Source: Morella rubra
Taxonomy: Eukaryota > Streptophyta > Magnoliopsida > Fagales > Myricaceae
Reading direction: 5' to 3'
DNA: 64,000 bases
NCBI GenBank assembly: GCA_003952965.2
Contig: CM025854.1
Location: forward strand, 5,005,931 to 5,069,930
The notes below the pieces were generated by a model, which had not been told where the DNA came from, made no database searches, and saw only the letters and a program-made list of their open reading frames with translations. Position numbers and translations under genes: made by a program. Position 1 is the stretch's first letter, and every line of letters begins with the position of its first letter. Positions 25,126-36,300 of the stretch are shown here, in pieces.

Positions 25126-26908
25126 ACATGCACTATAAATACGAATTTAGCCACAACTTTTAAAAAGACAAAAGTGGAAGAGACACATATCATGTGGCAT
25201 CAAAGCGGACAAGCCGTTACCATCGATCGGTTGGACTTGGAAATTTTGGGATCATCATCTAATTGCCTCATGTTAGTTCCAAAAATAATTGCTCGTGTTT
25301 GCGCCAATAAAATCACAACACTGATTAGCACACAATAATATCGTACATGCAAGGTTTAGTGTCAAGATTGAAAACATGACAGCGAAGGAGGTATATATAT
25401 GGTCGTGTCTGCCAACTGAAAATTTTGGAACAAATTTTTCTATGTTCCAAAATTTTCATCAAGCAAACATAAAAAATAGAATAAAATTATGATCCACTAT
25501 AATATTTAATATTACTTGTGTGAGGATTCGAGCAGTGTGTAGACTTACACTAATTAATGTGTATGGAATACTTATTACCTATATTTCTCTTTAAATTTTA
25601 TCATACAATTATGTTGAAAATTAATATAAAGAATTTTGATCCCATAAAAATAATACCGAATTATTGCTGCCTTCCTTCCATGATAGCAAATGGTTGAGTT
25701 TTCATAGGTTGGATTAGGGGAATCTTTGCCACTATTTCTACAATTGATGGATGGAGATTGGAGGGAGGTCGATCGGAAATCGGCGAAGGGCCAAAGACCG
25801 AATATAATTTTTTCTCCGTAGAAAATCGTTGGGCTAGTTTAGGAGTCTCGTACTTAGATGTTAAAACATCATTAAAAGCGTCACAATATTGTACAGCACT
25901 ACGCTAGTTAGTGTCACATCATGTGATCAATAGCTTGAATATTGTTGTTACATTTGTCATGACTCATGAGGTAGGGACTCATTATCCCTGGCCGTCTGTC
26001 TATACACCCGAAAGGGTTAAGTCAATTACAACCTAACTAGCTAAACCATGCAACACCTTTACAATTTAACCGATCTATATTCATAATCAAAGTATAATAA
26101 ACACCTAGCTAGTACACTAGCTAGCTTCTTAAAATGACAAGCAGTTCCGCTTGATATATATGTTATGTTGATAGTAAACCCTTTTATTGGGGTTAATTTA
26201 TTTTCCTAAATATATATAAAATATGATATTTAATTATTAAACTAATTGTAAGGTTCCGACGTTACAGTTTACTCACTATATATTCTATTCATAATCGAAG
26301 TATAAGTACCGCTAGTTCACTAGATTAGTAGATGACCAGCAGTTCTGCCTATGTCACTAAATATATTCTATTTATAATCAGAGCTTTGATTGGGGTGGGT
26401 AATATTAATTTGGGTCGAAGCATATTCGATTTTCAAAGTTGATCTGAAGATATTTGCTGCAAGGATGGCATTATCGTAGGTCCAAGTCTGATTTGATGTA
26501 ACAATTTTTAAGAGGTGACCGTTTGTCTCTTCAAGATCTATGGTGAAAACTAAAGCCCATGTTTTCTAATGGTCTCTACTTACCGTAACGTACGTGCTCG
26601 GCAGTGGTCCAGGTTTTATGGAATTCAATACATTTCAAAACAACTCTAAATAAAATTATTTTTATTATTTCTATAATTTCTTTAAATTGAATTATCTAAT
26701 TCATGGGTTAGGTCTGTCTAAACTCGTGTATATGAATGGGTATCCGAATTTCTCTTGTTACCTACAAAAAAATTATCTAATTCAAGTAATTAATTAAAAA
26801 TAATCTCAATTCCTACGTCTTTAGAAATTGTAGAGAATGTTGCCTTATTAAGATTTCATTGAAGTTATTTAACTTATTTGACCAAATTTCACCTACACGC
26901 CTGTGAGG
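25126..26908. other. Gene-free AT-rich stretch with short repeats
   Basis: No gene is supported. It holds a perfect inverted repeat at 25417-25458 and a direct repeat of about 75 bp (26080-26155 and 26280-26350) sharing ATAATC(A/G)AAGTATAA, CTAGTxCACTAG and CAGCAGTTC-like words. Confidence 0.5.
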
Positions 26909-26909
26909 T

Positions 26910-27561
26910 ATTCAAAAATTGCAATTGAATCTCTGAGGTAACAAATTAACCATTTAGCTTCCTGAAGTAATTATTTCGAGAATAAATGCCCTTCTATTAA
27001 AAGTAAATGCTGATATGTCAAATTAATGTCACATCAATTCTATCAAATTGCATCACTTGCCTAATCTAAATGTGTTAGTCTACAAATTCCACATCAGTGC
27101 TGTCCTAATCAACCACTTACGCCATGTCATTGCCATATCAGTCAGGCTTACAAAAAAAAAACACCTAATTTTTTTTTCCCTACCTTCCCAAAGGAAGGTG
27201 AGGATGACATCAAGTCATCATGCCCCTTATGCCCTGAGCGACACCTGTGCTACAATGGCCGGGACAAAGAGTTGCGATCCCGCGAGGGTGAGCTAACTCC
27301 AACAATCCGTCCTCAGTTCGGATTGTAGGCTGCAACTTGCCTGGATGAAGTCGAAATCGCTAGTGATCACCAGTCAGCCATACGGCGGTGCAAACCACTT
27401 TTCACGTTCTCTCCCAAAATCTCAAATTCAATAGAATCCTCACATGCTGGTAGTTAACATTAACGATAGATGGAGGGATGACTTCTTTTTTTCAAAATCA
27501 TTACCTCATGAAGCTAAATAATTAATTCGTTATTTCGGAGATTCCATTATAACTTTTGAAT
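26910..27561. mobile_element. Foldback/MITE-like element with ~67-bp terminal inverted repeats
   Basis: The left arm (26910-26976) and the reverse complement of the right arm (27495-27561) align over about 67 bp with about 80% identity. Shared words read inward are ATTCAAAA, GAATCTC, AATTAA, ATTTAGCTTC and ATTT. The interior contains a plastid 16S rRNA fragment. The arms lack coding capacity, and I could not fix the target duplication. Confidence 0.65.
27193..27390 (+). pseudogene. Nuclear copy of plastid 16S rRNA (NUPT fragment)
   Basis: About 200 bp matches the 3' part of chloroplast 16S rRNA, roughly E. coli positions 1180-1370. Landmarks are GGAAGGTGAGGATGAC, TCAAGTCATCATGCCCCTTA, GTGCTACAATGGCCGGGAC, GCGATCCCGCGAGGGTGAGC, CGTCCTCAGTTCGGATTG and CAGCCATACGGCGGTG. 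Most differences from the plastid sequence I remember are C-to-T or G-to-A, the usual decay of nuclear plastid DNA by cytosine deamination. It is a fragment and not a working rRNA gene. Confidence 0.93.
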
Positions 27562-30500
27562 AGCTGAGTCGCTGTGTGTATAATTTGGCAAAATTATTTA
27601 GAAATAAGAGAATGAAAGGGAAGAAGAGATCCAATTTCTACCTTTACCCAAAAACAGAAAATGCTTGGACCCCGTACTTCCATTTTGCTTTTTACGAGTT
27701 CAGAATTTTTGGTCCTCCCAAAAAATAGGCTTGGAAATTTTAAAATTTATGGGTCCACTTTCCATCTCGTTCCTATTGGACATTTCTTTCCCCAGATGGA
27801 AGGGTAGAAATCAGAGCCAAATGCTGGAAGTGCCCAGTCTTTCCCTTGAACAGAAAAGTATGGAGTTGTAAACCACATTCGAAAACGTAGATATATAAGA
27901 ATAATAGTATATGGGATCCATTTGTCAAAAAACGACGGAGATAGCGCCAAAATTCAAAATATGTCTGCTAACTTTTACATCGCGAAGACAAGAATAATCC
28001 CAAATTCAGCCGAGAGGACTTTTCCCACCTATCATTTGAAAATTCTGCTCCTCGTTAAACCTAGCCAATTACTTGGGACTATTTGCTAATCTTCGATTTT
28101 AATTTGTTCTTGTTTAATTCCTTTATTCGACTAGCTACTCATCCAACTTTATTGACGAGGCTAATAAAAATCAGTCCCAAAACTATTGCTTTTAGCTAAA
28201 TAAAAATTAAATGCAAGGCCTGTGAAAGTCTAGCTTAGGTGATATTCGTTTTGGTGAAATTTTGAAAATTTTGAAAATTTTAGGTGATGTTAAACTTTAT
28301 TATATGTACAGAAGTTATTTTTAAATGATGTTAAAAAATATGTTTGGTTTTAAAATTTTAGAATTTACAAGAATCCTAAAATTCTTGTGAAACCTTAGTG
28401 ATAATAGACCATCTTTGCAGCCGAGCTGTAAATTTGGATGTCCTAAGTTTGAATTTGAGCTAGACGCTCTCACTTAAGTGATAAATAAGTTATGTGGGCA
28501 TGTGTGTGCTCGGAGGTTTCCTATAGTATTCTCTCAGCTAGTCGCAGTAGGTTCTCAACTTATTTCAAAGTTCTATCTTGAATAGCTTAAAAAATTGGTG
28601 TACGAATTTCTTTCATTACAAAATAAAAAATAAAAATAATACAAGAGAGGTCCCAGTGGCAATAGATCATGAAGCTCTGGCAAATACCTTTTTTTAAATG
28701 GGTCTACAATTGGAAGTGGCTCTCACACTATGCGTGTAGATGCATGATGATCCATGCTCAAGCTTTTATTATTTTGGAGTACGGCAACCTTACGTTATAT
28801 AGTTTGGTAACCCACCTTTCGAATGCTTACATGTGATGGATGATTTAATGTTCCTTGAGAAGCCATTTTTGTAATGGTCGTGTGCTTTATAATTGTTCCT
28901 TAAGTTTTACAAAAATCTTTTATAGCTGCTTTACCTTAGGATTACTTGAACGGTCCACAAATGCAGAAGTCCAGTAACATAATGTGCCATTTGGCAAAGA
29001 AAGAAAAACGCAGAGTTAATAAATAAATAAATAAAGTTAACGAAACAAGTATCTTATTTTGGAAGTAAATTTATTCTGGCGAACTTAGACTGAAACATCA
29101 AAGACGCATTTCATCAAAATGAACTACCAATTACGGGATTAAAACAGAGGGGAAAAGGGTTATTTGGTGAATACAGATTGATAAAAAATTGTAGAAAAGA
29201 AAAAGAAAAGGGGGAGCAAAAAATTGATAATGATCCTTGCACCAAATACAATAATATAATTCAATGTAATACTACCAAACTTACAATAAATTTTTGTAAA
29301 ATATTTTTAATTTTTCTCTGAATTAATCTTTCCACATTTGCATATATGTTATCCCATTTGCTAAATAAAGTGCGGCAAAATATCTAATTTTCTGTATACA
29401 TATACATATATGTAATATAATTAATCAGGTGCTGCCCAATATGGATTGAGGCCTTAGGCAAGAGTTTACAACAAGATTTTCTATTTTTTTAACATAATAG
29501 TGTAATAAATCTATTTACTAGATCATATATTAATAAAATTATTTATAAGCTACAATTTTTTTTTTTACTATGATTAATTTTATTACTGCCAAAAGGAGTG
29601 AAATAAAAAAAAAGTTCAAAACAATAGTATCCAATACTACGATGAACAATAACAGTAAGAACGATGATAATAAATACCAACTAGAGGATCAAGTAAGATG
29701 ACAGTTTATAAAACATAATTATCAGAATCTAAAAGGGATTAAAAATAACAAAAAAATTTATTTTCAGTCAGTAAATATTGAGTTGCTAGCACAATTTTTT
29801 TTAAAAGGTTTAAAAATTAAAATGTATAATAAAAAAGTGCATTTTTTTTTAAGCTACCTACGTTTTTTGTGGGTTGTTTTCTCGTATTTTTCTCTTTTTT
29901 TCGAAAAATGTATACGAATATTTTTTAGGTCTTATGGGGTGCTTTAGACAACTGCACAAGTTGCGTCCCCTTGAAGCAATGCTATGGTGATGTTCTTTTC
30001 TCAAAATTTCGGGTATGAAAATTTTTAACAAAATAAACACATTCAAAAATTTTTAACTTTTAACATACACACTTTATTTTCACAAACCCTAATAAATTTC
30101 AATAAAATAAAAATTTTCGAAATTTCGGCAAACAAATACTCCTATATATTAAGTAAAAATTAAGATAATTCTGATTAGAAAAAAAATTAAGATCTTTCTT
30201 TCTCTCTTTGTCCTTTAAGAGAGAAAAGAAAGATCTCTCCGTCCTTTTTTTTCCCCTAATTTTTATTGTGTTTACAAATCCATCTATTTTTCATAATAAA
30301 TAATCTATCAATATTGGACATATTATTTAGTGTTCTTATTTTATTAAATTCCCGGTCTTTACACGTTACACGCAGGGTAACTCGTATTATTCAAGGAGGC
30401 CATATTCTGTCCAATCGTTGACAGCTCTAAAGACAGCCGTTTAACTGGTCAAAATTACATTAAAAAACAAAAGAATTTTCGACAATGAATTCTGCCCACT

Positions 30501-31395
30501 GACTACTCTCCCCGTGGACGAAATACTTCAGCCTCCCAATCACAAATGTGTTTTCCCCAAGTCAGAGACGTTATACGCCTGTACGGGCAGGCTTACGACC
30601 TCCCAAAAATTTGCAAAGCTCACATTATCTGAACTAGTTGGACCGCCCGATAGAACACAGGCCCACGTTTACCTCATCAGCATAACATAGGCTGTACGTA
30701 TGACATACGTATACCTTTTGGTTCATCCATGAGGTACTCCGTTGGTACGAGAAGCGCTTCGGCTTCGGCCGTTTTGCCCTCGCGTGTTCGTTGTTTATAG
30801 CCCCACGCCCTTATATGGAGCGTGGTTGGCACTGCTTTCTGCGCTGTATGCCTATGCCACGTGCAAAGTGTACATTCTTAAGCCTATGGAAGGACAGAGT
30901 GGCGACCCACGATGGAATACCAGCCTTACAAAGGAGCACAGCAAGCGAGAAGATTATACGTATACCAATTTTCGATGGATGGTAGGCGCCGAAATGGCGA
31001 CTGGCGAGTGGCTTAGGCGACGTCAAAATTACGTTCTTTATTTTTTATTTTTTGGTATTTACTGCTGCTACAAAAAATAGAGAAACGCTTCCACCACTGC
31101 CAGCACATACATACTGCTTCTGTTCCGTTCAGCTTTATTTTTTACTTTTTGTAACCTCGTGATTCTTATTGCCATTCTCTCTTTACGAAATCTCTCTCTC
31201 TCTCTCTCTCTCTCAGACTCTTGCTCTGTTCGAGTCTCTTTTTAGCCCACGCATTTCCCACACAGTACTCTCCCTCTCTCTCTCTGTCACATGGCTCTTC
31301 GTCGGAAAACTGCTTTTGGGTTTGTCCGGAACTGTCTCTATGGACCACCGTTAGGAACCAGCTCATAAAGAAAGACAGACACAGAAGCTGAAACC
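27562..31395. other. Intergenic region and receptor-kinase promoter
   Basis: AT-rich spacer with no supported gene. A 19-20-bp inverted repeat lies at 30190-30236. The last kilobase (from about 30360) is less AT-rich and is probably the promoter and 5' UTR of the downstream receptor kinase. It contains many ACGT cores (for example CCACGTG near 30857 and TACGTATAC near 30708) and CT-rich runs. No clear TATA box was seen. Confidence 0.5.
31192..31216. repeat. (CT)n microsatellite in the receptor-kinase leader
   Basis: A run of TC/CT dinucleotides, with a second shorter one at 31271-31284. Y-patch or CT-rich runs near transcription starts are common in plant promoters; here they lie about 140-230 nt upstream of the start codon. 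Confidence 0.8.
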
Positions 31396-31426
31396 CTTGT
31401 TTTCATTCTTTCTTGTTTGGTTCGGG

Positions 31427-34389
31427 ATGTACCCAATGGCTGTGGTTTTCGACTCTGGCTTTGGGAAACTTTGTGTCATTGCGCTTCTGCTATTCATTGG
31501 AAGGGTCTACTCGGAGCCTATCCAGGACAAGCAAGCCCTCCTTGCTTTCCTCTCCCGGACACGGCACGCGAATCGCGTGCAATGGAACTCGTCCGGGTCA
31601 GCCTGCGATTGGGTTGGTGTCGAGTGTGACGGGAACCGTTCCTATGTCTACAGTCTCCGGCTCCCAGGTGTCGGCCTTGTGGGCCCGATTCCGGCGAACA
31701 CACTCGGCCGGTTGAGTCAACTTCGAGTACTGAGTCTTCGCTCGAATCGTCTCTCGGGTGAGATCCCCTCCGATTTCTCCAATCTAACCCTCCTCCGCAG
31801 CCTTTACCTCCAAGGCAACGAGCTCTCTGGCGAGTTCCCATCCAGCTTGACTCAGTTAACTCGCTTGACTCGCCTCGATCTCTCATCCAACAATTTCACA
31901 GGTCCAATCCCTTTCTCAGTCAACAATCTGACTCGCCTGACCGGTCTTTTGTTGGAAAACAATGGGTTCTCGGGTACATTACCTAGCATCACAGCGGATT
32001 TGGTTAACTTCAACGTGTCCAACAACATGCTCAACGGTTCGATTCCCCCAACGTTGCAGAAATTCTCTGCATCAGCATTCGCCGGAAACTTAGATCTCTG
32101 TGGCAAACCACTGCCACCCTGTATCCCGTTCTTTCCCTCACCAGCTCCATCACCTTCCGTAAACCCAAGCCCCATTCCGGTCAGCAAAAAGTCCAAGAAG
32201 CTCTCCACGGGCGCTATCGTCGGAATCGCAGTTGGTTCAGCAGTGGTTTTCTTGCTTCTATTGATATTCCTGGTGGTTTGTCTGAAGAAACGACAGCGTC
32301 GGCAGGAACCGAAGCCGCAGAAGCCGCCGGTCACGACGCGTTCGGTGGCAGCCGAGGCAGGAACATCGTCGTCGAAGGATGACATCACAGGTGCGTCGAT
32401 CGAGACGGAGAGGAACAAGCTGGTGTTCTTTGACGGTGGGGTTTACAGCTTTGACTTGGAGGACTTGCTGAGGGCCTCGGCGGAGGTTCTGGGAAAAGGA
32501 AGCGTGGGGACCTCGTATAAGGCGGTGTTGGAGGAAGGGACTACCGTGGTGGTGAAGAGGCTGAAGGACGTGGTGGTGACCAAGAAAGAGTTCGAGATGC
32601 AAATGGAGGTACTTGGAAAGATTAAGCACGAGAATGCAGTTCCTCTGAGAGCCTTTTACTATTCCAAGGATGAGAAATTGCTCGTTTACGATTACATGCC
32701 TGCTGGAAGCTTATCTGCGCTTCTTCACGGTATGATCTCAATTTTCGCTCTGATAAATTCCCAATTCTTCTTCTGAAATTTCGTTTGCTCCAATTGTTTA
32801 CGAATTTGCAGTAATGGAAGTGAAGGTTTTGAATATTATTTTAATTTTCTTTAATTCAAATTCCAAGAACAAATAATGAATCTCTTTCTGAGTAAAATTA
32901 TTAAATTATTAAGGAATATGGAAAACCATATCATTTAACATAATATGGCCATCGAAGATTTGTCTTTTGTCCAATATTGACCTTGGTGAGGCTCGAGCTG
33001 TGTTAGTCATGGAAACTATACTTTTTAAAAAAAAATTATCTATAATGGATAATTTAAGTACAACACAAGCACAACTGTACGGCATTTTTGTGAGCATGTA
33101 TATTTTAGACGTTTCCGGTTCAAACCGGCCGCAGGATGCGCGGATTCTACTGTTTTTAATTACTGCAACAGTACAAACATTCCAAGAGTGCATGATACGT
33201 TTTATTGCCACCAGCATACGCAACATGCCCTCATTATTTGCCATGGAGTCATCGAACATCATTTTGCACCTTTTCTGCTTTTTCTAATTTATTGGTGAAC
33301 TTTTGCTTCTTTTCAGAATACTTTTAACGAATAATAGAATCCTTTGTGTTTTAATCGGCCCCATTTGTTTTTTCTGCTTTGCAGTTCACCTTTGGGTTGT
33401 GAAGGAATTATTTGACCATTTTATCTTGGACGACAGAATAGCTGATCCCTAGTTATCCAACCAAATGTTTTTTTTTTTTAAAAGTTAATAAAATCATCTG
33501 TTTTTTTTTCCTACCCTTTTTGAATGAGTTGTAATGCACCCACACCGAAATTCCACACAGAAAAAAGGACCGAATTTTAGTTACACCTGTAATAGCATAT
33601 ATTAGGAGTTGATGTTTCTTTAAGTACATTTATTTGATTATTCGGGAAAAGAAAAAAGGTAGAATTATTTGATTTGGTAAAGTGGCTGACCGAGTGACCT
33701 GATCTGCCGGTGATCTTCTTGCAGGAAGCAGAGGATCGGGTCGTACCCCACTAGACTGGGATAACCGGATGAGAATAGCACTAGGCGCCGCAAGAGGGAT
33801 GGCGCACCTACACGTGTCGGGAAAAGTGGTCCACGGCAACGTCAAGTCCTCTAACATCCTCCTCCGACCCGACCACGACGCTTGCGTTTCGGACTTCGGA
33901 CTCAACCCTCTATTCGGCACCTCAACGCCACCCAACCGCGTCGCTGGCTATCGTGCGCCGGAGGTGGTCGAGACCCGGAAGGTCACATTCAAGTCGGATG
34001 TGTATAGTTTCGGCGTGTTGCTGCTGGAGTTATTAACTGGGAAAGCACCGAACCAAGCGTCGTTGGGGGAGGAGGGAATTGATCTTCCCAGGTGGGTCCA
34101 GTCGGTGGTGCGAGAAGAATGGACGGCTGAGGTTTTCGATGTGGAGCTGATGAGGTACCACAACATCGAGGAAGAGATGGTGCAGTTGTTGCAGATAGCA
34201 ATGGCATGTGTTTCGACTGTACCTGATCAGAGACCAGCTATGCAGGAGGTGGTGCGTATGATCGAGGATATGAACAGGGGTGAGACCGATGAAGGCTTAC
34301 GGCAGTCTTCTGATGATCCGTCAAAAGGATCGGACGGCCACACTCCGCCCCCCGAGTCAAGGACCCCACCTAGAGCCATTACACCGTAG
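31427..34389 (+). CDS. LRR receptor-like kinase, probable inactive kinase (At2g26730-like)
   Basis: Single-pass plasma-membrane receptor of LRR-RLK subfamily III. Two exons (31427-32729 and 33725-34389, phase 1) give 655 residues. I chose the ATG at 31427 (MYPMAVVF); the ATG at 31436 is an equal alternative and the frame upstream starts only with TTG. Residues 1-30 look like a signal peptide. An LRR N-cap ([17 protein letters not shown]) and about five LRRs follow. A Pro/Ser-rich stretch leads to a transmembrane helix at about 261-285. The kinase-like domain begins at about 352 with [12 protein letters not shown] and keeps the lysine in VVVKRL, DFG (VSDFGL) and APE (YRAPEV). The HRD motif reads HGN ([10 protein letters not shown]), so the catalytic aspartate is missing. 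This is typical of the At2g26730 group and implies a scaffold or pseudokinase role. The ligand is unknown. Confidence 0.95.
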
Positions 34390-36300
34390 AAATTCTTGGA
34401 ATTTTAAAAGGGTGAAGCAGCAAAAAGACAACCTGGTGGGTCTCATTCAAAAACTGTGCACTGTGCTTAAGTAAGAGGATCGAAGAGCGCAATTGATTGG
34501 GCAGATGGGGTAGTTGAATATGTGTTTCTATTTTCGATTATTTTTCTTGAAATTTTTATTTGAATGATTTTTACAGGTAGGGGGGCGTTGAATTGTTTAT
34601 GAAGGGGTTGGGGCAGTTTCATGAACTAATTGGAATTGACCATTTGATGGAGTTCCTTGGATTTCTTTTATTAGATTCTTTGTTTATAACTTCTTCAGTC
34701 TCTGTCTGTTCTTCCGGCCATTTTTTATGCTGACGTCCGTATTCTATTACAAGTTTTGGTCTTATTCTAGTGCAGCCAAATGGGAATCGAAGAAAACATC
34801 TGGAAACTCCAAGCACATATTTGTCTGATATGCCGACAGGCCCAATGGCCAATCGTTCTCCTCTGTATTAGTTTTTGGCTCGGCCAAAGCTCATTGGAAT
34901 TCCTCAGGAAACAAAAAATATCCTAAAATTACCGAGAGAAGGTAATGCAATTGTGGTGGGTCCTTTTCTCCGATGTCACAATGTCACATCGGCTTTCATT
35001 CGGCCCTCGGACAAGGGACGGTCGTAAAATTGACCGTACATCTAGCAGTAGCCCGGGATCAGCGGTTCCGGTGGGTAGTTTTGTCTGGAGGATTAGTGCG
35101 GTGAGGAGCGTCTTTGGTGGGGCTGAGAACGGATGCCACGTGGTAGAAAACCAAAGAGATTGAAATGGGGGTAGATTTGGCAATAAGAGTGTGGGCACCA
35201 GGCTGGCCGGCTCTTCCTATCTGACATTGTTTGACCCCCGCGACGTGTCGGCCGTCATGTCTTGCTAGTGTCAAGTGTGTCTCATCGGAGCTTCGATATA
35301 TTGGTTGGTTTCGGAGCGATTATTTTATGATAGAATCGAGGCTGCCAGATTAACAAACAGAGCCGCACCGGCGGACAAAGTTGGACTGCCAATAGCAATT
35401 TCATATGCTAATGCCGTTACTTGAAGCTATTGTCAAGAACTAATAAAACGATGTCATTTTGCTCACCCCGCTCGTCGAGTTTGTCGACATTTTTTTTGTC
35501 ACGCTCTGTTGGGTTCGCGTGGCATATCGAGGTTCTTTTTCTACTGCAGTGCAGTCCAGCGAATTCTTGTCAGAGAGAAGCACCCGGAAAGTTCCAAGTG
35601 GTGATGGCCCCGCGCCTCTTCTTCTTACATGCGCTTCCTCTTTAATCATTAGATCATGAGCTCACCACGTGGATATAATCGGCAGTCGATTGACGGAATC
35701 ACCCTCCTGAAATACACAAGCTTCTCAGGGCTGGACAATCGAGGCACGTGTCTCTTTGGGGAAAGTATTGTCGTGTTTTTGTAAACCGAAAGTGTACGCT
35801 AGCAATGCTTTTGGTCGGGCTCAAACTTGACTCATTCTTTTTTTTTTTTTTGGCTCTTTCCGTTAGTAATTGAACACCCTCAACTTTCCCCCCCTGTTTT
35901 AATCTTTGTTGCTATTAAACAAATAGGATTAGGGTGTGGGGGCCATCCTTGGACCTATCCTACCTATCATAGCCGTCCATTCACCGTGGCCAACTCACAT
36001 CAAGAAGGTTTCCATGCAATCAATAGAGTGGCAAAGACTCGTCAAATTGTGGGCCGCGCTTGTTAAATCTTTCGTCAATAATCATCCAGGGGCCAGGGCC
36101 ACATCTAGGCTGACCCATGACTTTAGTTTGTGACCTTTATTTATTTATTTTGGGTAAGTAGTATGGCACCTTTATTAATCTTTATTTTGGTGAGGTGCTC
36201 AACCGATATTCTTCAGATTCTCTTGGCACGCTCGTATATGTGGGTTTAATCACACATAACTCGAAATAGAATGGCTTTAGCAATTGACCAAAAAGAATGG
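34390..36300. other. Downstream spacer after the receptor kinase
   Basis: Contains the receptor-kinase 3' UTR and then about 1.5 kb of fairly GC-balanced sequence. Short ORFs on both strands (for example around 34945-35198 and 35421-35660) overlap each other and resemble no family I know. No repeat structure stands out. Confidence 0.5.

Noticed and set aside
27048..27296. 82-codon ORF on the plus strand
   Set aside because: It runs from element arm DNA into the plastid 16S rRNA fragment and is not a protein gene.
31397..31426. Upstream extension of the receptor kinase N-terminus
   Set aside because: The codon at 31397 is TTG, not ATG; the first ATG in frame is at 31427 and gives a normal signal peptide.
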